Source: JBBRHF01 sp038223055 (GTDB lineage Bacteria > Actinomycetota > Actinomycetes > JACCUZ01). From it: a stretch of DNA of 14,295 nucleotides. Positions 7,475 through 13,008 of the stretch are shown here, in pieces. Position numbers and translations under genes: made by a program. The notes beneath the pieces are model-generated. The model was not told the DNA's origin and made no database searches. It saw only the letters and a list, made by a program, of their open reading frames with translations. The DNA lies in NCBI GenBank assembly GCA_038223055.1, contig JBBRHF010000114.1:1-14295 (forward strand), written 5' to 3'. Each line of letters opens with the position of its first letter. Positions within the stretch are counted from its first letter, which is position 1.

Positions 7475-7654
7475 ATGACACAGCCCATGCCTCCCCTCGT
7501 CTCTTTCACCGAGATGGTGCGCACGGCCGTCGGGGCCGCCGCCCACCGGGTTGCCGAGGGTTCCCGCCGCAACGCCCTTGCGGCCATCGCCGCCCACGAC
7601 GCGGACGGTCGCGCGGCAGACGCCGCGCCGGCCGGTCTGCAGCCACGCGGCTGA
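7475..7654 (+). CDS. Small hypothetical protein, 59 aa
   Basis: A short ORF fills the gap between lipA and the DUF4191 gene. It starts MTQPMPPLVSFTEMVRTAVG and continues with an alanine-rich, probably helical stretch (residues 11-40) before a Gly/Pro/Ala-rich tail. CAGGCT at 7463-7468 followed by six bases gives nearly the same start geometry as lipA (TAGGCT plus six bases). I do not recognise the family, and no transmembrane segment or signal peptide is seen. The ORF has the same strand and spacing as its neighbours, and the 291-bp gap has no other explanation, but coding is unproven. Confidence 0.45.
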   Translation: MTQPMPPLVSFTEMVRTAVGAAAHRVAEGSRRNALAAIAAHDADGRAADAAPAGLQPRG

Positions 7655-7685
7655 CTCGGCGCAGGTCGGCCTGACCCCCAGCACG

Positions 7686-7698
7686 TATCGTGGCGCGC
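7686..7698 (+). promoter_or_regulatory. Predicted -10 element of the DUF4191 gene, leaderless geometry
   Basis: TATCGT at 7686-7691 fits TANNNT and is followed by seven bases and the ATG at 7699. No Shine-Dalgarno sequence is visible. This is the third gene in the block with this arrangement. Confidence 0.45.
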
Positions 7699-8451
7699 AT
7701 GGCGCGCAAGGAATCGGGCAGCACCCAGACGGGCGACAAGACGGGAAAGGCCGGCAGGTTCGGCCGGATCGGCAATCGCCCCAAGCGAGCCAAGGGTGCC
7801 GGGCGCAACGCCCAGGTGCTCGCGGCCTACCGGATGACCAGGAAGTCCGACCCCCTGGTCGGGTGGATCACGCTCGCGACGGGGGTCCTGGTCTTCGGGG
7901 TGGTCTTCGCGATCGGGCTGCTCATCCACCAGGCGGTCATCCTCGGGCTGGTCGCGGTCATGCTCGGCATGCTGGCCGCAGTGGTCATCTTCGGGCGCCG
8001 GGCCGAGAAGGCGGCGTTCGCCCAGGTGGAGGGCCAGCCGGGAGCCGCCGCCTCCGCGCTGAACATGCTGCGCAAGGGCTGGACCGTCACCCCCGGCGTA
8101 GCCGTGTCGCGCAACCAGGACCTGGTGCACCGTGCCGTCGGCCGCGCGGGCGTCGTCCTGGTCGGCGAGGGCTCGTCGACCCGGCTGGGCGGCCTGATGT
8201 CGGCCGAGAAGAAGAAGGTCTCGCGGTTCGTGCCCGATGTGCCGATCTACGACATCCAAGCCGGAAACGAGGAGGGGCAGGTGCCGCTGCGCAAGCTCAA
8301 CGCCAAACTGATGAAGCTGCCCCGCAACCTCACCAACGATCAGGTGTCCGAGGTCAACCGCCGGCTCAAGGCCCTCGGGACGATGAACCTGCCGATCCCC
8401 AAGGGCCCGCTGCCCAAGGGGGTGCGGATGCCCAAGGGTCCCCGAGCCTGA
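7699..8451 (+). CDS. DUF4191 family membrane protein (Rv2219-like)
   Basis: This 250-aa protein has a basic N-terminal tail (residues 1-50, many Lys/Arg/Gly), two adjacent transmembrane helices (about 54-75 and 78-99) and a cytosolic C-terminal domain ending in a Lys/Pro-rich KGPLPKGVRMPKG. This matches DUF4191 proteins, which follow lipA in actinobacteria (Rv2219 after lipA/Rv2218 in M. tuberculosis). The role is unknown. The ATG at 7699 is chosen over the GTG at 7690 because a TATCGT box ends seven bases before it; the longer form would add only MAR. In mycobacteria an RDD protein and glnA follow, but here a pstC wreck follows instead. Confidence 0.88.
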   Translation: MARKESGSTQTGDKTGKAGRFGRIGNRPKRAKGAGRNAQVLAAYRMTRKSDPLVGWITLATGVLVFGVVFAIGLLIHQAVILGLVAVMLGMLAAVVIFGRRAEKAAFAQVEGQPGAAASALNMLRKGWTVTPGVAVSRNQDLVHRAVGRAGVVLVGEGSSTRLGGLMSAEKKKVSRFVPDVPIYDIQAGNEEGQVPLRKLNAKLMKLPRNLTNDQVSEVNRRLKALGTMNLPIPKGPLPKGVRMPKGPRA

Positions 8452-8459
8452 GCAGGCTG

Positions 8460-8745
8460 GCGACCGACTCGCCCAGTGCCCAGTGCCCAGTGCCCGGCCC
8501 AGGCCCAGGCCCAGGCCCAGGCCCAGCATCGTCCCGCCCATGATGCCGCCGCGGCCGAACGGGATCACCACCGAGCGCACCATGCCGCACCGGCTGGGCG
8601 CTCAGCGCCAGGGCGGCTTCGCGCTCACTGCGGCGACCTCGAAGGTGCCGACCAGCACGGCGCCGATGCCGAGGATGTCGGCCTCCGGCTGCCATGGGGT
8701 CTGGGTCAAGAACGAGAGCCCGTAGTGCCGCAGCGTAGGCACGGA
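8460..8745 (-). pseudogene. pstC: Remnant of pstC (phosphate ABC transporter permease)
   Basis: Two pieces of PstC are readable on the reverse strand. The first (about 8745-8625) reads PTLRHYGLSFLTQTPW then ILGIGAVLVGTFEVAAV, which is the N-terminal region. It then jumps, in another frame, to REAALAL, and after a further frameshift to MVRSVVIPFGRGGIMGG and MLGLG..RALG (8583-8466), the C-terminal EAA-loop region of the permease. Everything between (roughly 120-150 residues by family knowledge) is missing, and both ends are cut. Inside the second piece the family motif MLGLGRALGE is swollen by extra hexamer and heptamer repeats. PstC forms the phosphate channel with PstA, but no functional protein can come from this. 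No pstS, pstA or pstB is present in the window. Confidence 0.85.
8471..8526 (+). repeat. Short tandem repeats: GCCCAGT x3 then GCCCAG x5
   Basis: Three copies of the heptamer GCCCAGT (8471-8491), a GCCCG joint, then five copies of the hexamer GCCCAG (8497-8526). On the reverse strand these sit in the MLGLGRALGE coding segment of the pstC remnant. An intact gene would have two CTGGGC units and no heptamer array, so the repeats look like replication slippage in a gene no longer under selection. Confidence 0.9.
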
Positions 8746-8807
8746 CTGCCCTTTCCTCCGGAACGCCAACCCGCGTCCGGGCGTGATCGCTGCATACGGT
8801 GGCCGGG

Positions 8808-9305
8808 TCAGACAGCCGGACGAGCGCGAGCAGGTGAACGACGCATGTCCGGTCCGTGGAGGGACAGTGCGAGTCGCCCATTTCCGACCGCGGGGCGGAC
8901 GGTCCGTGCGTCGACCGCCCGACCCTGCCGGGTGACGTCGGGGCCGTGCGCCACCGAGGTGTGGCGGAACACGGCGACGCGGTCCGGCAGGTCGGCGGCC
9001 GCGGCGGCGCGCAGGAAGAGGGAGACGGTCGCCTGGCATTCGAGGCGGCGCTGGTAGGCGCGGCTCGACACGGCGAATGGTGAGTCCTCGAGACGCAGCC
9101 TCCACCGCCATAGTCCGGTCCCGTCGACGTACAGCGAGGTTGTCCCGGCGGGAAGCAGCCGGGCACAAGCGAGCGCTGCGCGTGCCGCGCCCTCGTGCTC
9201 GAAGACGAATGCGCTGCGGGCGAGCTCTCGATTGTTCGACGAGACCATCCGCCAGGAAACCCCCTGGTGACGTTGGGCAAACAGCTGAAAACGGACGGCG
9301 GCCAC
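8808..9305 (-). CDS. YegP/DUF1508-like tandem-repeat protein, hypothetical
   Basis: This 165-aa protein appears to hold two copies of a UPF0339/DUF1508-like beta-beta-alpha unit. The first (about residues 4-50) reads VRFQLFAQ, then SWRMVSSNNRELARSA with a following Ala-rich helix. The second (about 57-105) reads SLYVDGTGLWRWRLR, then FAVSSRAYQRRLEC and a helix. The E. coli family member YegP is also a tandem-repeat small cytosolic protein of unknown role. The C-terminal 50 residues resemble nothing I know. The GTG at 9305 is chosen because AAGGGA lies five bases upstream and the first repeat begins three codons later. The gene lies between the nuclease gene and the pstC remnant, on the same strand as both. 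The family assignment comes from pattern memory and is moderate. Confidence 0.65.
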   Translation of the reverse strand: MAAVRFQLFAQRHQGVSWRMVSSNNRELARSAFVFEHEGAARAALACARLLPAGTTSLYVDGTGLWRWRLRLEDSPFAVSSRAYQRRLECQATVSLFLRAAAAADLPDRVAVFRHTSVAHGPDVTRQGRAVDARTVRPAVGNGRLALSLHGPDMRRSPARARPAV

Positions 9306-9564
9306 GAGGTTCCCTTCGCGCGCCCGGGTGGCGCTGCCAACTGCATCGTGACCGTGCGGGAGGTCAGATCCGTCGTCCACCGCCTGAACGGCGAGTGAAC
9401 GTTGACTGTCGGCCGAGGCCGAATGGGCTATCCCTGGAACTAACCGGCGGCCAGGGAGGTGCTCAGGTGCGGCGCCGCGGCGTGGGGGAGATTGTGCCGA
9501 TCGCGGGACGCAACCGGCCAGGATCGAAGTCCGCCGGCGCGATGAGCGTGTCGTGCCGAAACAG
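9306..9564. other. Intergenic region between nuclease and YegP-like genes
   Basis: These 259 bases hold no clear gene on the coding strand of the neighbours. Seen here: a perfect TCGGCC-GA-GGCCGA inverted repeat at 9409-9422, a TTGACT at 9402-9407 on the plus strand and an AGGGAGG ribosome-binding-like run at 9453-9459 before a plus-strand GTG at 9467. No rho-independent terminator with a T-run was found. Confidence 0.5.
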
Positions 9565-10503
9565 TCACTTGAGCCGGTTCGGGTACATCGCCCAGGCCCG
9601 CAAGTTGCCGAGCGGGTCGAACAGGTACGCGCCGTCACCGATCATTCTCCGGTCATTCGATGGGTTCTCGAAGATCGGTTTGGTGAGCCCCCAATAGACG
9701 TTGGTGGCCGTGTTGACGCCTTTCCCGGGGTGCATGCTAACCGACTGGCCAGGGTTGACGATCGTTGCGCCCGGGAACGTATACCCGTGCGCCTTGTAAC
9801 CGCGGTACGCGTTGTCTCGCACCCACCAGGTTCCCAAGTCGACCGGAACGGTGCCTCGGTTGGTGACCCGAACATATTCCCCGTTCACGTTGGCCGCGTC
9901 GTTGCCTGGAGCGTCTGCACGGACTTTCACCGTCAACGGCAGGTCAGCGGCCGGGCCGACCCCGCAGTGCGTCGGGTTGCCCCACATGCCGAGCCGCGCC
10001 GCAGCGGCGCGTTGCGCGCGACGCTGATAGTTACCGTTTTGCAGCCATTCAACGCTCGACGTGTCGGGAAGGACAAGCCCAGCCGACACCAACAGCGAAC
10101 CCGAATCGACCCAGTAGCCGCCCTTACGGAACGCAATCGAACGGTGCAGGCGGGCGCCGCTGTGCGAGGACGACAACCGGGACGTGAGCCGAACCCGCTT
10201 CCCGTTGATCATCGAGGAAAGATAGGTGGCGGCGTCCACGGACCAGCATTCGCCGCGCCACCCGGCCGACGTGTTGCTGTAGGTGGACATTTCGGTCGCC
10301 TGAACCCCGACGTACCGGATATGCACCGGTCTCCTGGTGCCGTCACCGGCAATATCGACATCGACGGTGTCTCCGTCCCCGACGTGCACGACACGCCCGT
10401 AGGTGACGCTGTTCGCGGACGCAGCCGGAACACCGATCAAGGTGAAGGCGAGCGCGCCGGTGACAGCGACCCCAATGATGGCAGTCATACGGGCACGAGG
10501 CAT
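9565..10503 (-). CDS. Secreted SNase-like nuclease with C-terminal lamin-tail domain
   Basis: The 312-aa product starts with a signal peptide (residues 1-30; MPRARM, a hydrophobic core, then GVPAASA as the likely cleavage site). An SNase (thermonuclease) domain follows, about 35-180: GRVVHVGDGDTVDVD with D43 and D45, HIRYVGVQATEM with the catalytic-type R63 and E71, and RLHRSIAF for the second arginine. A lamin-tail domain covers about 195-312 (GEYVRVTNRGTVPVDLGTWWVRD). It probably cuts extracellular nucleic acid. The calcium-ligand Asp (D40 in SNase numbering) is Gln68 here, which may lower activity or may be normal for this subfamily. The ATG at 10503 has GAAGG eight to nine bases upstream. 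The gene is poorer in GC than its neighbours, which suggests transfer. Confidence 0.92.
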   Translation of the reverse strand: MPRARMTAIIGVAVTGALAFTLIGVPAASANSVTYGRVVHVGDGDTVDVDIAGDGTRRPVHIRYVGVQATEMSTYSNTSAGWRGECWSVDAATYLSSMINGKRVRLTSRLSSSHSGARLHRSIAFRKGGYWVDSGSLLVSAGLVLPDTSSVEWLQNGNYQRRAQRAAAARLGMWGNPTHCGVGPAADLPLTVKVRADAPGNDAANVNGEYVRVTNRGTVPVDLGTWWVRDNAYRGYKAHGYTFPGATIVNPGQSVSMHPGKGVNTATNVYWGLTKPIFENPSNDRRMIGDGAYLFDPLGNLRAWAMYPNRLK

Positions 10504-10608
10504 GAAGAGCACCTTCGGCTAGGTTTTCCGGCGCCCACCGACGAGCGGTGCGCGGCGGCGCCGGCGGACCGGGTCGCACCGGGAACATCGGCGCGGCCCG
10601 ATCCGCGG

Positions 10609-10638
10609 TTGACGTGACCTCGGTCACACCGCAATGGT
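10609..10638 (+). promoter_or_regulatory. Possible promoter toward the patatin gene (TTGACG - 18 bp - AATGGT)
   Basis: TTGACG at 10609-10614 and AATGGT at 10633-10638 are separated by 18 bases and form an acceptable SigA-type promoter on the plus strand. It lies about 220 bases before the patatin start, which implies a long leader, so it is uncertain. The CRP-like palindrome fills the spacer. Confidence 0.35.
10613..10628. promoter_or_regulatory. CRP-family binding site
   Basis: CGTGACCTCGGTCACA matches the CRP consensus TGTGA-N6-TCACA with one mismatch, and matches the M. tuberculosis Crp form (C/T)GTGA-N6-TCAC(G/A) fully. The inner 14 bases (10614-10627) are a perfect palindrome. It lies in the gap between the divergent nuclease and patatin genes, about 110 bases before the nuclease start, and in the spacer of the possible plus-strand promoter. 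It could serve either gene. Confidence 0.5.
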
Positions 10639-10689
10639 GCGCCGGTGCGCCGATGGCGGCGGATCTGGTCCTCGAGCGGGCGCACCGTC

Positions 10690-10742
10690 CATGATCGCGA
10701 AACCACATGAGTGCCCCATCGCTCGAAGGTTTCACGATCATG
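10690..10742. repeat. 15-bp inverted repeat with 23-base loop
   Basis: CATGATCGCGAAACC at 10690-10704 pairs with GGTTTCACGATCATG at 10728-10742, with 14 of 15 positions complementary and a 23-base spacer between them. No T-run follows, so a terminator is unlikely. It may be a regulator site, an mRNA leader hairpin for the patatin gene or a small mobile-repeat remnant. Confidence 0.75.
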
Positions 10743-10857
10743 CAAGCGGGCGGTTGGCGCCGCCGTGGGTCGCCCGCCAACTACTCCGGAGACACTGCAC
10801 GAGATCGTTGCCCCGAACTCAGGGCGAGATTCGTCGGGACACGGAAGTATGTGTCAG

Positions 10858-11883
10858 ATGGGCAGGCAGACGCACATCGTGCTCGGCGGGGGTGGCGCCA
10901 TGGGCGCCTTCCAGGCCGGCGCGCTTGCGACGCTGCTCGACTCGGGCGTCGTGCCTGACGCACTCTATGGATGCTCTGCCGGCGCCCTGAGTGCGGCGTT
11001 CCTGGCGCAGCGGCCCGATGCGGCGCGCGGCGACGAGCTGTGTCGCTGGTGGCTCGGCAGCGGCTCGCACGGACTGCTGGCGCCATCGTGGCGGGCCGCC
11101 GCGCGAAGTGTTGCCGGCGCGCTGCGCGCCGGAGGGCGCGGTCTGCTCGACGACCGACCGCTGCGCCGCCTGGTCGCAGGCACGCTGGGTGACGGCGACA
11201 TTGCGGCGTTTCCGGTCCCTCTGACGGTGACGACGACGTGTCTCGACTGCGGGCACGCGGCGCACCACGAGCAGGGCAGCGTCGTCGATGTGCTGACGGC
11301 GAGCTGCGCGCTGCCCGGCTTGTTCGCGCCGGTCGCCCTGTCGGACGGTCACCAGCACGTCGACGGCGGTGTCCTGTGCGGCGTCCCCGTGGCAGCGGCG
11401 CTGGCGGTCGCCGGGCCCGAGGATCGCGTCTTGGTCCTCGACTGCGGGCTCGCGCCGGTCACCGGCCGGGTCGACTCCTGCGCGGCCAGGTCGCCTCTGC
11501 TGGTCGGGCCGGCCTGTCACCTACCGGTCGTCAGCTCCCGGACGCGCTACCGGGCGCCGGTGGAGAGCTCGCGTGGCGCGCTGGACGTGGTGCTCAAGGC
11601 CTTCACCGTCGCGCGTGCGGCCGCCAACCGCGCGTCGGTCGAACGCGCGCTCGACGATCCGCGGGTCGCCGTGTTGCCGCACATCGCGGACGCCTGGGCT
11701 GCCGGCCTGCTGAGGGAACTCCCGCGCGGGCCGCGCGACTTCGCCCAGACGCATCAGCTGCTCGAGGCCGGCCGGCTCGCAACGCGGCACTGGCTCGGCA
11801 GAGGGCCGGTGGTCGGCGACGTCGCGGACGACGCGCTCGGCGTCGGCCTCGACCGGCTGACCTCGTCAGGTCCGACCGAGTAG
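10858..11883 (+). CDS. Patatin-like phospholipase family protein
   Basis: This 341-aa protein has the patatin core: the oxyanion loop GGGGAMGAFQAG (residues 10-21), the nucleophile elbow GCSAG with Ser40, and the Asp of the catalytic dyad in VDGGVL with D169. These residues fit a working Ser-Asp lipid acyl hydrolase that acts on phospholipids or other acyl esters. There is no signal peptide, so it is probably cytosolic or on the inner membrane face. The C-terminal 150 residues contain no domain that I know. The ATG at 10858 lies three codons before the first beta strand and ten bases after GGAAG; an in-frame ATG at 10849 is the alternative. It is divergent from the nuclease gene and converges with the glycosyltransferase pair, 18 bp away. 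Confidence 0.93.
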   Translation: MGRQTHIVLGGGGAMGAFQAGALATLLDSGVVPDALYGCSAGALSAAFLAQRPDAARGDELCRWWLGSGSHGLLAPSWRAAARSVAGALRAGGRGLLDDRPLRRLVAGTLGDGDIAAFPVPLTVTTTCLDCGHAAHHEQGSVVDVLTASCALPGLFAPVALSDGHQHVDGGVLCGVPVAAALAVAGPEDRVLVLDCGLAPVTGRVDSCAARSPLLVGPACHLPVVSSRTRYRAPVESSRGALDVVLKAFTVARAAANRASVERALDDPRVAVLPHIADAWAAGLLRELPRGPRDFAQTHQLLEAGRLATRHWLGRGPVVGDVADDALGVGLDRLTSSGPTE

Positions 11884-11901
11884 CGCGGCGAACAGGCAGG
11901 G

Positions 11902-13008
11902 TCATGGCGCGATGGGAGCCCGATGTCCCGCGTGCACGCGCAGGAAGCCCTCGACGGTTCGTGGCCACCGGAACTGCAGCGACTGCTCGTGCGCCGCTCG
12001 ACGACGTTGCAACTCGTCGACCGCGACCAGATCCTGAACGGCGTCCGCGAAGCTGACGCCGGAACTTGGCACCGCCCGTCCGGCGTCGCCGACCACGTCG
12101 GGGAGCGCGGAGTCGCGGTTCACGACTACCGGCGTCCCACATGCCAGTGCCTCGACAGCGGCCAGGCCAAACGTCTCCACCGGTCCCGGAGCCAGCACGA
12201 CGTCGGCGTCGGCCATGAGGGCGGCGAGCTCGTCGCTGCCGGCCACGAACCCGCGCAGCTGCACCGGCAGGCCACGCGAGGATCTCGCGATCCTGTTCCG
12301 CATCGGCCCGTCGCCCGCTATTTCGAGTCGGACCGGGACGCGACGACGGACGAGTTCGCGCACCGCGTCGACGGCGAGATCCGGTCGCTTCTCCCGCGAG
12401 AGGCGGCTGACCAGCAGCAGGCGCAGTTCTGGGTTGTCGCATTCCGGCCGCGGATCGAGCCGGGGCGCGAATCGTTCGTGGTCGACTCCGAGCGGCACGA
12501 TCACCGTCGGCACTGCGATGCGCTCGAACTCCTGCGCCGCCCATCGCGTCGTGCACACCACAGTGTCGAAGGCAGCGGCCAACGACGCGTTGGAACGGTC
12601 CGCGACCGCCGTGAGGGGAAGAATGCGCGGTAGCCACTGCCGCAGCCACCGGTCGACCCGCTCGTGGCTCACGAACAGCGAGGGCACGCCGCAGTCGCGG
12701 GCCCAGCCGCCGATGCCGCGCAACGTCGTCCTGTCGTGCACCTCGATCACGTCCGGCTGCAGGTGGTCGAGCACCCTGCGCACCCGCACCGGGTCGAGTA
12801 CAACTCGGTAGCCGGTGCCTGGCACCACCGGCGACCGGATGTAGGCCTGCCGTCCCCAGGGAGTGTCGACCACACGGTCGTCCTCGCCGGGGAGCACCTG
12901 CACGGTGTGGTGCCCGAACTGGCCGTAGCCCTCGGCGAGGTGGCCCAGCACAGTACGCAGTCCGCCCGAGTTCGGCGTGACGAAGTTCGCGACCTGAGCG
13001 ATCCTCAC
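11902..13008 (-). CDS. GT4 family glycosyltransferase
   Basis: This 368-aa GT-B fold enzyme transfers a sugar from a nucleotide donor. The N-terminal acceptor domain begins with MRIAQVANFVTPNSGGLRT and its Gly-Gly loop. The C-terminal donor domain has SRLSREK (R202, K207), AGDGP (231-235) and the EX7E motif with E278 and E286 in PVETFGLAAVEALACG. The donor and acceptor sugars are unknown. Its GTG overlaps the stop codon of the preceding MgtA-like gene by four bases (GTGA), and GGGAGG just upstream can serve as its ribosome binding site, so the two are translated together and probably act in one pathway on an envelope glycolipid. The gene meets the patatin gene tail to tail. Confidence 0.94.
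   Translation of the reverse strand: MRIAQVANFVTPNSGGLRTVLGHLAEGYGQFGHHTVQVLPGEDDRVVDTPWGRQAYIRSPVVPGTGYRVVLDPVRVRRVLDHLQPDVIEVHDRTTLRGIGGWARDCGVPSLFVSHERVDRWLRQWLPRILPLTAVADRSNASLAAAFDTVVCTTRWAAQEFERIAVPTVIVPLGVDHERFAPRLDPRPECDNPELRLLLVSRLSREKRPDLAVDAVRELVRRRVPVRLEIAGDGPMRNRIARSSRGLPVQLRGFVAGSDELAALMADADVVLAPGPVETFGLAAVEALACGTPVVVNRDSALPDVVGDAGRAVPSSGVSFADAVQDLVAVDELQRRRAAHEQSLQFRWPRTVEGFLRVHAGHRAPIAP

Noticed and set aside
6138..7478. A 446-codon plus-strand frame overlapping lipB and lipA
   Set aside because: Arg/Gly/Pro-rich out-of-frame translation of lipB and lipA; no independent motif.
5581..8583. The DapB-like frame stays open far upstream (over 1000 codons on the minus strand)
   Set aside because: That stretch is antisense to lipB, lipA and DUF4191, all with clear motifs, and its translation is low-complexity. 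The real DapB start is near 5580.
8460..8745. Insertion sequence or phage remnant behind DUF4191
   Set aside because: No transposase, integrase or terminal repeats; the readable pieces match PstC.
9402..9434. TTGACT...TATCCC as a promoter
   Set aside because: The spacer is 21 bases and the -10 lacks its final T; too poor to call.
11603..12649. A 348-codon minus-strand frame across the patatin and GT4 genes
   Set aside because: Arg/Ala-rich shadow; both real genes have conserved catalytic motifs in their own frames.
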